Shown here piece after piece: positions 24,135 to 30,910 of a stretch of 32,052 bases of DNA. How positions within the stretch are numbered: the first letter of the stretch is position 1; every line of letters begins with the position of its first letter. Location of the stretch: positions 1-32,052 of the forward strand of contig JAEWJH010000069.1 of the NCBI GenBank assembly GCA_023386635.1. Direction: 5' to 3'. The position numbers and the translations under genes were made by a program. The notes under the pieces were generated by a model. The model saw only the letters and a list, made by a program, of their open reading frames with translations, was not told where the DNA came from and ran no database searches. The stretch comes from Pseudomonadota bacterium. GTDB lineage: Bacteria; Pseudomonadota; Alphaproteobacteria; Rhizobiales; Xanthobacteraceae.

Positions 24135-24607
24135 CGATCGTCTCCGCCGATGCCAGCGGCACGCGCTTCCGACTGCTGACGCAGCGCGATGCGCGTCTCC
24201 CGCGAAACGCCGAGCAGATCGGCGGCGCGCCAGATCAGATTGCTTTCGAACTCGGTCGCCTTGCCGTCGGCGAACACCACGTCCCACATGGACGCCACCA
24301 TGCGCTCGCGGCCGGCGTCGTCGAGCACGCGGTTGAGCTTGGCGGTGAAGCCATAGAGATCGATCGCCTCGCGCTCGACCGCCGAAGCCTCATCGATCAG
24401 CGCGTCGATGCTGGCATCGTCGAGGGAAAAGCGCCGGCGCAGGATATCGCGCAGCGTCGCCAGCTCGGTCTCCGCGAACGCCCCGTCGATGGTGGCGACA
24501 TGGATCAGCAACGCGGCGGCGGCGACACGAAAATCATCCGGCGCGAAACGCGGCTGCGTCTCGCTGTCCGATAACGCGCCGATCAGGTTTTTCAGGGCGG
24601 CAAGCAT
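24131..24607 (-). CDS. TerB-like (COG4103) all-helical protein
   Basis: The 158-residue protein has the TerB-like helical-bundle pattern with acidic motifs: VAAAALLIHVATIDGAFAETELATLRDIL and MWDVVFADGKATEFESNLIWRAADLLGVSRETR. The paired D(G)xxxxxE patterns at IDGAFAETE and ADGKATEFE resemble the metal-binding sites of TerB folds. Family members were named for tellurite resistance, but most have no known role in it, and no other ter genes are present. It starts 37 nt after the LplT-like gene and ends in a 4-nt overlap with the SDR. Confidence 0.88.
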   Translation of the reverse strand: MLAALKNLIGALSDSETQPRFAPDDFRVAAAALLIHVATIDGAFAETELATLRDILRRRFSLDDASIDALIDEASAVEREAIDLYGFTAKLNRVLDDAGRERMVASMWDVVFADGKATEFESNLIWRAADLLGVSRETRIALRQQSEARAAGIGGDDR

Positions 24608-24644
24608 GGTTTCTTCTAGAGCATGATGGTGAAAAGAGGAAACG

Positions 24645-25934
24645 TCACCACGCCTGCTGCGGCGCGATGTTCGCCGGCACGGTGAGCCGGATCAGCGCGG
24701 CGGCCACCAGCGTCAGCACGCCGACGGCGGCGAACAGCATGGCGATGGTGACGCCGAGACTTTGCAGCAGCGCGACCAGCACCGTCGCGCCGGTCATGAA
24801 CGCCGCATTGAGAATATTGACCGCCGCCACCGTGCGGGCGCGGAAATTCGCGCCGGCCCAGGCCTGCACCGCGGCGAACACCGGCACGATGTAAAGACCG
24901 CCGCCGATGGCGATACCGGCGAGATCGCACGCGACGCGCACGCCGCGCGCCGTCGTGAGCAGATCGCCCGGCGACAGCGCGCCCGTCGCCACGTCGAGCC
25001 CCCACACCGCGAGACCGAGATCGAGCGCCGCAATGCCGAGCACCACGCCGCCGGCGATGGTGATGCCGAGCACGATGCGGCCGTGCGAGAGGATCGCCGC
25101 CAGCGCCGAGCCGCAGCCGACCGCGACCGAGAACAGCGCGAGATAGACCGTCACCGCATGTTCGTCGCCGCCAAGCCGCGTCTTGATCAGCGGCGGCAGC
25201 AGCGACAGCGTGACGATGCCGGCGAGCCAGAACCAGCTCGTCACCAGCGCGCCCCACCACAGCCGCCCGTCGCCGCGCAACTGCCGCAGCAGCGTGCCGG
25301 TGGAGGAAAAGATGTTGCGCGCGACCACGAGATCGGGCGCGGATTCCCGCGTCGGCGGGATGAACAGGCTCGACAGCCAGCAGGCGAGCGCGAACAGCGC
25401 GACGGTGAGCGCGATCACGGTCGCGCCGGCAACCGCGGCGAAATAGCCGGCGGTGATGGTGCCGGTGAGGATGGCGATGAAGGTCGCGCCTTCGACCAGC
25501 GCATTCGCCGCCGGCAAGGCCGACGACGGCAGATGATCCGGCAGGATGCCGTATTTGATCGGGCCAAACAGCGCGGCGATGACGCCGAAGCCGAACAGCG
25601 CCAGAAACAGCACCGGCAGCGACGCCATGAGAAAACCGGCGATGGCGATGAAGGCGATGGCGATCTCGCCGAGCTTGAGCCGTTGCGCCACCCGCGCCTT
25701 GTCGTAGCGGTCCGCGAGTTCGCCGCCGAGCGCGGACAACACGAAATACGGAAAGATGAAGATCGCGCCGGCGAGCGTGATCAGAACCTCGCCCTGCGTA
25801 TGCGACATCGACGCATCGCCGATGCGGAACAGGATCAGGAAGACCAGCGCGGTCTTGAGAAAATTGTCGTTGAAGGCGGAAAAGAACTGGCACCAGAACA
25901 GCGGCGCGAAACGGCGCGACAGCAGCAGATTCAC
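24645..25934 (-). CDS. MFS transporter related to lysophospholipid transporter LplT
   Basis: The 429-residue protein has about 12 hydrophobic segments. The N-terminal RRFAPLFWCQFFSAFNDNFLKTAL is the signature of LplT and of the transporter half of Aas-type fusions. LGGELADRYDKARVAQRLK is the MFS loop 2-3 motif, and GPIKYGILPDHL is also family-typical. LplT flips lysophosphatidylethanolamine across the inner membrane for re-acylation by Aas; no acyltransferase is fused here or nearby. The GTG start at 25934 has GGAGAAGG 7 nt upstream; the longer frame to 26063 runs into a terminator and is rejected. It is the first gene of the LplT-TerB-SDR run. Confidence 0.88.
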   Translation of the reverse strand: MNLLLSRRFAPLFWCQFFSAFNDNFLKTALVFLILFRIGDASMSHTQGEVLITLAGAIFIFPYFVLSALGGELADRYDKARVAQRLKLGEIAIAFIAIAGFLMASLPVLFLALFGFGVIAALFGPIKYGILPDHLPSSALPAANALVEGATFIAILTGTITAGYFAAVAGATVIALTVALFALACWLSSLFIPPTRESAPDLVVARNIFSSTGTLLRQLRGDGRLWWGALVTSWFWLAGIVTLSLLPPLIKTRLGGDEHAVTVYLALFSVAVGCGSALAAILSHGRIVLGITIAGGVVLGIAALDLGLAVWGLDVATGALSPGDLLTTARGVRVACDLAGIAIGGGLYIVPVFAAVQAWAGANFRARTVAAVNILNAAFMTGATVLVALLQSLGVTIAMLFAAVGVLTLVAAALIRLTVPANIAPQQAW

Positions 25935-26008
25935 GGGGTGACCTTCTCCAGCTCTTCGACCGCATCGACCGCTTCGACGGCGATGATCGTAACCAAGGCG
26001 AGCGTAAC

Positions 26009-26034
26009 AAAAAGGGGCGGTGGAAACCGCCCCT
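26009..26034 (-). terminator. Rho-independent terminator of the 31-aa peptide transcript
   Basis: Read on the minus strand, AGGGGCGG-TTTCCA-CCGCCCCT is followed by TTTTT (perfect 8-bp stem, 6-nt loop). It stands about 110 nt after the small ORF stop and 75 nt before the LplT-like start, insulating the two. Confidence 0.88.
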
Positions 26035-26146
26035 GACGCACGCCCGACACAACTTTTACGCAACCCCTACGCCATCACGCAACACGAAGTTTTTTGAAAG
26101 ACGAACGCTTCCCGATCAGACGCAATCAGATCATCCGTCTCATCCG

Positions 26147-26242
26147 TCAGAAACGGAGCGTGCGTTTCGCCGGTTGCATCATCACCGCAGCGACGGTGAG
26201 ACCAACGGCCGCCAGGATCGAAATGAGGAAGAGTGTCAGCAT
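26147..26242 (-). CDS. 31-aa single-pass membrane peptide
   Basis: The ORF runs ATG (26242-26240) to TGA (26149-26147). The peptide has a hydrophobic segment (LTLFLISILAAVGLTVAAVMM, about residues 2-22) followed by a basic end (QPAKRTLRF), so it should span the inner membrane once with the positive tail in the cytoplasm. A near-perfect SD, AGGAGG, lies 7 nt before the ATG, the best in this window. An EcfG-type promoter stands 38 nt upstream of the ATG and a strong terminator lies downstream, so it forms an independent transcription unit. I recognise no family. Such short hydrophobic proteins often modulate a larger membrane protein; no partner is evident. Confidence 0.72.
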   Translation of the reverse strand: MLTLFLISILAAVGLTVAAVMMQPAKRTLRF

Positions 26243-26279
26243 GCTGGAACCTCCTCGCATCAGGTGAACCGCGCTGGAA

Positions 26280-26304
26280 AACGCGGCAGCTGTCTGAACG
26301 TTCC
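26280..26304 (-). promoter_or_regulatory. EcfG (general stress sigma) type promoter
   Basis: On the minus strand GGAAC (26304-26300), a 16-nt spacer, and CGTT (26283-26280) match the GGAAC-N16/17-CGTT consensus of alphaproteobacterial sigma-EcfG promoters. Predicted transcription starts near 26270, giving a short leader that includes the SD of the 31-aa ORF. No other match of this quality was found in the window by eye. Confidence 0.65.
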
Positions 26305-26395
26305 TTCACTCCGGCCTCGCCGTCATCCCCCTTGTTTGGCAATGCGTAATAAAAGTTGAAAATAATCGGGCGAAAACGGGCCAAAACTCGACGAT

Positions 26396-27088
26396 TCAGG
26401 CGGGATTCCGCAATCTTTGCTGCAGGTCTGCCAATAATATGCGCAGATCAAGCTCCCGGAACTCCACAAAAATGCGCCGCATCCAGCGCTGCAGCTCCAA
26501 TCCGACCGTCATGGGCACGGTTGTGATTCGCGGCCCGGAGAAGGTGAACGGCGGCGCGATGTAAGGCCGCAATCCCGGCGCGAGCGCGGGAAGGCGCACC
26601 GTCGCGGTGCTCGCCGGGTAGCGCTCTCGCGGCACGCCGATCATCTCGTTGAGCACGGGAACGACGATCAGGCCCGCGGCCTCGCGCACCAGCCTGTCGT
26701 ACATCCGGCGCGATGTGGCGTCGTCGGACGCGACGAACAGCACGACCGGCGCGATCCGCCGCTCGCGCGCTTCCAGCGCGAAGCCGGTGTCGCGCAGCAC
26801 ATCGAGAAACGGCCGCAGCGCCAGCGGCCCGACATCGACGATGCGATTGGTGCCGTCGCCGGCGATCAGCCGGTCGAACAGAGCCATCTGTTCCTTGATG
26901 CCGGCGATCGACGCGTGCTCCGCATGCGCGGGAAAGCAGCGCGGCAACTCGCCCTCGTCGTTGAGGTCGAATGCTTCCGCTTCGCGCGCATTGAACAGGA
27001 AGAAGTCGAGCAGCAGGCGCGCGACCAGGGTGCGTCCGACCTGCGGGCGCGGCGACATCACAAGATAGATCGCGCTGCGAAACGACAT
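26396..27088 (-). CDS. Degenerate ParA/MinD-like P-loop protein (paralogue of the upstream gene)
   Basis: The 230-residue protein aligns by eye with the gene at 27157-27915: VGRTLVARLLLDFF against VGKTTVARTLLDYF, then FDLNDEGELPRCFPAHAE against FDTEAPRGTLKRFHPDVT, then MALFDRL against MKIFDTL, and LRDTGF against LRDIGF. Its Walker A is SPRPQVGRT, with both Lys of the deviant ParA/MinD motif (KGGVGKT) replaced by Arg (R14, R19). It probably binds nucleotide poorly or not at all. The ATG at 27088 is chosen over an upstream TTG. It follows its paralogue after 68 nt. A heteromeric pair with the active ATPase is an inference. Confidence 0.8.
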   Translation of the reverse strand: MSFRSAIYLVMSPRPQVGRTLVARLLLDFFLFNAREAEAFDLNDEGELPRCFPAHAEHASIAGIKEQMALFDRLIAGDGTNRIVDVGPLALRPFLDVLRDTGFALEARERRIAPVVLFVASDDATSRRMYDRLVREAAGLIVVPVLNEMIGVPRERYPASTATVRLPALAPGLRPYIAPPFTFSGPRITTVPMTVGLELQRWMRRIFVEFRELDLRILLADLQQRLRNPA

Positions 27089-27156
27089 GGCCCTAAAGAC
27101 TGGCTCCAAGAACCGGCTCTCAGGCCGGCTTTATCGTCGCGCACCGATGCGGGCGC

Positions 27157-27915
27157 TTATCCGGCGATCTGATGGACCGAGCCTTCGGGGCGCGCGGTGA
27201 GGCTTTCCGGCAGCTTCACGCGGTCGAACTCGCTCCAGACATTGCCGAGCCAGTGGCGCACATAGCCGCGCAGCACGAACGAATAGTTGGCGGCGTCGCC
27301 GCGCGCGGTCTTGTTGGCGACGAAGGTGACGAACGGCACCGAGGCCAGCTCGACCTGCTCGCAGGCCATCTCGTTGAGCTTCGGCACGGTGATTTCCGAC
27401 GCGCCGCGGATACGCTTGAAATAGCTGTCGTAGGTCGCCGGATCCCAGTCGAAGAACGAGGTGTTGTTGATGAAGTTCTTCACCAGGAAATAGCGCGCGT
27501 CCCCGACGAACTGCGCGGTGTCGGCGATCTCGTCGAGCGAGGCGATCGACGGCCCGAGGATGTGGAACACGCAGAAGGTGATCTGCCCCTTCTGCACCGA
27601 TTCGAGAAAGCCGATGTCGCGCAGCGCCTGCAGGGTGGGCGACAGCAGACCCGCGCGGATGTCGATTACCGTGACCTTCGCCTCGGCGGTGCCGAGCGTG
27701 TCGAAGATCTTCATCTGGTCCGGCACCGCGGTGACGTCGACCACCTCGGTCACGTCCGGATGGAACCGCTTCAGCGTGCCGCGTGGCGCTTCGGTGTCGA
27801 AGGCGCGCACGCCGATCTTGTGCGCGGTGAAGTAGTCGAGCAGCGTGCGCGCGACCGTGGTCTTGCCGACACCGCCCTTGTCCGCGCCTACCAGAATGAC
27901 CGCCGGTTTCACCAT
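27157..27915 (-). CDS. ParA/MinD-like (SIMIBI) P-loop ATPase
   Basis: The 252-residue protein has the deviant Walker A GADKGGVGKTT (K13, K18), the mark of ParA/MinD ATPases that dimerise around ATP. VRAFDTEAPRGTL and TVIDIRAGLLSPT correspond to the switch I/II positions. There is no partner ParB gene or centromere-like array, no amphipathic MinD C-terminus, and no DNA-binding helix-turn-helix, so it is not an obvious plasmid or chromosome partitioning protein. It may position or assemble some other cargo. The ATG at 27915 has GAGG 5 nt upstream (a GTG one codon earlier is less likely). It is the first gene of a two-gene unit with its degenerate paralogue; TATATT at 27960-27955 could be the -10 box. 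Confidence 0.85.
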   Translation of the reverse strand: MVKPAVILVGADKGGVGKTTVARTLLDYFTAHKIGVRAFDTEAPRGTLKRFHPDVTEVVDVTAVPDQMKIFDTLGTAEAKVTVIDIRAGLLSPTLQALRDIGFLESVQKGQITFCVFHILGPSIASLDEIADTAQFVGDARYFLVKNFINNTSFFDWDPATYDSYFKRIRGASEITVPKLNEMACEQVELASVPFVTFVANKTARGDAANYSFVLRGYVRHWLGNVWSEFDRVKLPESLTARPEGSVHQIAG

Positions 27916-28109
27916 CACATCCTCGCCGGCCGCGCCGGAAACGAATCGCCGTTCAATATACGACGGGAATAGAAGCGAGGCGCGACCGATCGAACGCGCG
28001 CACCGGGCGATGCACCGTTTCCGCGACGCGACGCGGCGGCCTCTCGCGATGCAACGCCTTGCGCGCGCGGACAGACGGACGCACCCGAGCCAACAGGAGC
28101 GCAGACACG

Positions 28110-28244
28110 ATGCAAAAACCCGAGCCTTATGCCACCCGGCCCCGGCCGCGCCGCATCGCCTATCTCCCGGAATTCACAGGACTAATTGCGGGTTATGATC
28201 GGGCTATAGGCCAAATCTATCTCTCGTTGACAGCACGGTGGTGA
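28110..28244 (+). CDS. Possible 44-aa small protein
   Basis: The ORF starts ATG at 28110 with AGGAG about 10 nt upstream and ends TGA at 28242-28244. The sequence starts MQKPEPYATRPRPRRIAYL and ends in an amphipathic stretch (IAGYDRAIGQIYLSLTARW). Amino-acid composition is more protein-like than in the surrounding shadows, and the ORF is followed by a terminator 41 nt later. No promoter was identified and I recognise no family, so this is a weak call. Confidence 0.3.
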   Translation: MQKPEPYATRPRPRRIAYLPEFTGLIAGYDRAIGQIYLSLTARW

Positions 28245-28285
28245 GCCGGCCATGTCAGGGATGCTGATATCCGGATGAAGCGAGG

Positions 28286-28330
28286 AAAAACCCGCCAGAA
28301 CATGGGCGTTCCGGGCGGGTTTTTTCTTTT
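28286..28330. terminator. Bidirectional rho-independent terminator
   Basis: AAAACCCGCC pairs with GGCGGGTTTT around an inner GAAC/GTTC stem. T-tracts follow on both strands (TTTTTTCTTTT on plus, TTTTT on minus). It lies 55 nt past the stop of the Rieske/FAD gene, so it ends the folE/reductase transcript, and it also ends anything coming from the plus strand. Confidence 0.92.
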
Positions 28331-28384
28331 GTGGATGGGACCAGCCGAGCCGGGCGGCGAGCCGCCAAAGCCGATCGCGAAAGC

Positions 28385-29908
28385 TCAGGCCGAACCGCGC
28401 TCCAGTCCGGCTTCTTCCATGAGGCTCGCCAGATCGCGGAAGATCGACGCGACCGCGAGTTGCCGGCCATCCTTGCGATAACGCAGCAGGCAATCCTTGT
28501 CGGTAATGCTGCCCTCGACGACGATCTCGTCCCACTGCTCGGCATGGCCGACATAGTTGATCGGCACATCGTAGTGCTGGCTCCAGAAGAACGGCACGGC
28601 GTCGAACCGCGTGTTCTCGCCGAGCATGTTGAGCGCGGCCGTCTGACCCTGGCGCTCCGCCACCACCCAGTGCTCGACGCGGATGCGCGCAGCGCTGTGC
28701 GGATCCGGCCAGCGGGCGATGTCGCCGGCGGCGTAGATGTCCGGCGCGCTGGTCTGCAGGAAGGCATCGACCACCACGCCGCGGTCGATGGTGAGGCCGG
28801 CGCGCTCCGCCAGATCGAGTCTCGGTTTGACGCCGACGCCCTCGACGATCATGTCGGCGTCGATCGTCGCACCACTCTTCAACGTCGCGCGCTGTCCGTC
28901 GTAGCCGGCGACCGTATCGCCAAGATGGAACACCACGCCGTGCTTCTCATGCAGCGCACGGACGAAATCGCCCATCGCCGCGCCGAGCACGCGCTCCATC
29001 GGCCGCGCTTCGGGCGCGACCACATGCACCTCGAGACCGCGCGTGCGCAGCGACGCCGCCACTTCGAGGCCGATGAAGCTTGCGCCGACCACCAGCACGC
29101 GGCGCGCCGCAGCGGCGGCATCGATGATGGCGCGGCAATCGGCCTGAGACCGCAGCGTGAAAATCTTTGTGTCGCCGCCGCCCGGTATCGGCAGCCGAAT
29201 TGGCTCGGCGCCGGTAGCAAGCAACAGTTTGTCGAACGCAATCCGCTCACCGTCGGTCAGCACCACCGCGTGCGCGTTCGTATCCAGAGCAGAAACCTGC
29301 AGCCCCAGGCGCAGATCGATCTCCGCGTCGCGATAGAAATCCTCCGGGCGCAACGGCAACCAATCCTCCGGCGCGCTGCCGGCGAGATAATCCTTCGACA
29401 GATTGGGCCGATCCACCGGCAACGACGTTTCATGGCCGATCATCGTCAGCCGCCCGCCGTAACCACGCCGGCGCAGCATCTCCGCCGCCGCGAACCCTGC
29501 TGCGCCGGCCCCGACGACGACGATCGCGCGCGGATGCGCGGGCTGCGCCGATGGCGCGGGTCGAGGCATCGCGCGCTTGTCGCGCACCACGACCCGGTCG
29601 CCGTTGCGTTCCACCTGCCACACATCGAGCGGCGCGAACGCCGGGGCGCAGGTCGCCTCGCCGCTGCGCAGATCGAAACAGGCGTGATGCCACGGGCAAC
29701 GGATGGTCTTGCCGACGACCAGACCCTCGGCCAGCGGGCCATGATAGTGCGTGCAATGCGCGTCGACGGCGAAGATGTCGTCCTCGACCTTGACCAGCAG
29801 CACCTCGCTGTCGCCGACATGGCCGGCGAGCTTTCCGTCCTTCAGATCGGTCAGCGCGACCCCTTGTGTGAGATCAGGCCCGGCTGGCGCGTTGTGATCG
29901 TCCGACAT
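28385..29908 (-). CDS. Rieske domain/FAD-dependent NAD(P)H reductase fusion (AIFM3-like)
   Basis: The 507-residue protein has an N-terminal Rieske [2Fe-2S] domain with ligands C52, H54 (CTHYHG) and C71, H74 (CPWHHACF). A pyridine nucleotide-disulphide oxidoreductase-type core follows: FAD motif VVVGAGAAGFAAAEML, NAD(P)H motif VLVVGASFIGLEVA, and the C-terminal FAD motif IYAAGDIARW. A reductase C-terminal domain of about 90 residues ends the protein (FFWSQHYDVPINYVGHAEQW). It has the domain order of AIFM3/AIF-like reductases and ferredoxin reductases. It moves electrons from NAD(P)H through FAD to an acceptor, with the Rieske centre as a built-in relay. The ATG at 29908 has GAGGAG upstream; an ATG nine codons earlier is an alternative. 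It follows folE after 48 nt and ends at the 28286 terminator. Confidence 0.93.
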   Translation of the reverse strand: MSDDHNAPAGPDLTQGVALTDLKDGKLAGHVGDSEVLLVKVEDDIFAVDAHCTHYHGPLAEGLVVGKTIRCPWHHACFDLRSGEATCAPAFAPLDVWQVERNGDRVVVRDKRAMPRPAPSAQPAHPRAIVVVGAGAAGFAAAEMLRRRGYGGRLTMIGHETSLPVDRPNLSKDYLAGSAPEDWLPLRPEDFYRDAEIDLRLGLQVSALDTNAHAVVLTDGERIAFDKLLLATGAEPIRLPIPGGGDTKIFTLRSQADCRAIIDAAAAARRVLVVGASFIGLEVAASLRTRGLEVHVVAPEARPMERVLGAAMGDFVRALHEKHGVVFHLGDTVAGYDGQRATLKSGATIDADMIVEGVGVKPRLDLAERAGLTIDRGVVVDAFLQTSAPDIYAAGDIARWPDPHSAARIRVEHWVVAERQGQTAALNMLGENTRFDAVPFFWSQHYDVPINYVGHAEQWDEIVVEGSITDKDCLLRYRKDGRQLAVASIFRDLASLMEEAGLERGSA

Positions 29909-29956
29909 GGTGTTCTCCTCGACTTCGTCCGGCATAAGAACGCATCGCCGCTGCCG

Positions 29957-30598
29957 CTATTGCACCGCCATCATGAATTCCTGCCTCAGCTGCGGATTGT
30001 CGCGAAAGCAGCCGAGCATGCGGCTGGTGACGAGATCAGTGTCCGCCTTGTGTACGCCCCGCGTCGTCATGCAGTGGTGCGTCGCCTTGACGACGACGGC
30101 GACGCCTTTCGGTTGCAGGATCTGGTCGATGGTATCGGCGATCTGCGCCGTCATCTTTTCCTGCACCTGCAAGCGGCGGGCGAACACGTCAACGACGCGC
30201 GCCAGCTTGCTGATGCCGACGACACGGCCATTCGGCACATAGCCGACCCAGGCGCGGCCAAGCACCGGCGCCATATGATGCTCGCAATGGCTCTCGAACG
30301 GAATGCCGCGCAGGAGCACCATCTCGTCGTAACCGCCGACCTCTTCGAAAATGCGGGCGAGGTAATCCGCCGGATCCTGCGCATAGCCGGCGAAGAACTC
30401 CTCGAATGCGCGCGTCACCCGGGCCGGCGTCTCCTGCAGGCCCTCACGCTCCGGATCGTCTCCGGTCCAGCGGATCAGCGTCCGCACCGCCGCTTCGACT
30501 TCGGCGCGGCACGGTTTCTGATGTGATGTTGGGCTCGTGTTCGGAAGGTCGTGGGAGACAACCTCGCGCTTCTCAAGCACACGCACATTCGCACTCAT
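29957..30598 (-). CDS. folE: GTP cyclohydrolase I
   Basis: The 213-residue enzyme converts GTP to 7,8-dihydroneopterin triphosphate, the first step of tetrahydrofolate and pterin biosynthesis. Motifs are LIRWTGDDPEREGLQETPARV near the N-terminus, the zinc/active-site segment FESHCEHHMAPVLGRAWVGYVP, GISKLARVVDVFARRLQVQE, and ATHHCMTTRGVHK at the second zinc/catalytic site. The presence of CEHH and HHC marks the zinc-dependent type I enzyme. The start at 30598 (MSANVRVLEKRE) has GGAG about 9 nt upstream. It is the first gene of the pair with the Rieske/FAD reductase. The tRNA-Thr gene is 150 nt upstream on the same strand. Confidence 0.97.
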   Translation of the reverse strand: MSANVRVLEKREVVSHDLPNTSPTSHQKPCRAEVEAAVRTLIRWTGDDPEREGLQETPARVTRAFEEFFAGYAQDPADYLARIFEEVGGYDEMVLLRGIPFESHCEHHMAPVLGRAWVGYVPNGRVVGISKLARVVDVFARRLQVQEKMTAQIADTIDQILQPKGVAVVVKATHHCMTTRGVHKADTDLVTSRMLGCFRDNPQLRQEFMMAVQ

Positions 30599-30748
30599 CC
30601 GGATCGTCTCCTGCCTGGTCCTGCTCATTGGATGGCGCAGACGCGCAGAAGTTCCCGGCCGACCGGCGGATTTAACAGCGCAGACGATGCGGCCCGCGCC
30701 GCGCAGGCGGCATCCGGATCAGCAGGATTTTCGGAAAAAGAAGGGAAG

Positions 30749-30824
30749 TGGTGCCGCAAGAGGGACTCGAACCCCCGACCCCCTCATTACGAATGAGGTG
30801 CTCTACCAACTGAGCTATTGCGGC
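30749..30824 (-). tRNA. tRNA-Thr (anticodon CGT)
   Basis: The 76-nt gene on the minus strand has acceptor stem GCCGCAA/TTGCGGC, D arm AGCTCAGTTGGTAGAGC, and anticodon stem CCTCA/TGAGG with loop TTCGTAA. The T arm is TCGGGGGTTCGAGTCCCTC and the CCA is encoded. It reads ACG codons. Confidence 0.96.
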
Positions 30825-30860
30825 TCCGGGCGGCCCGACAGGGGGCCGTCAACAGCGCCT

Positions 30861-30889
30861 CTGATATCGACGCGGCCGCGGATTGGCAA
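30861..30889 (-). promoter_or_regulatory. Promoter of tRNA-Thr(CGT)
   Basis: On the minus strand TTGCCA (30889-30884), a 17-nt spacer and TATCAG (30866-30861) lie 36 nt upstream of the tRNA. The promoter sits in the gap after the hemY stop. Confidence 0.55.
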
Positions 30890-30910
30890 CCGCGATCCGG
30901 CCCCGCCCGA

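Larger units (their letters stand above)
27916..28384. other. Intergenic region between divergent/convergent genes, mostly featureless
   Basis: This 469-bp gap holds a weak 44-codon plus-strand ORF (28110-28244) and a strong two-way terminator (28286-28330). A TATATT box for the ParA-like gene lies at 27955-27960. A lone TTGACA at about 28228 has no matching -10 box. Nothing else was recognised. Confidence 0.5.

Noticed and set aside
28228..28260. Perfect TTGACA after the 44-codon ORF
   Set aside because: No acceptable -10 box lies 16-18 nt downstream.
30599..30748. EcfG-like GGAAC upstream of folE
   Set aside because: GGAAC is followed at 16-17 nt by CATC/ATCC and not CGTT, so the -10 element is missing.
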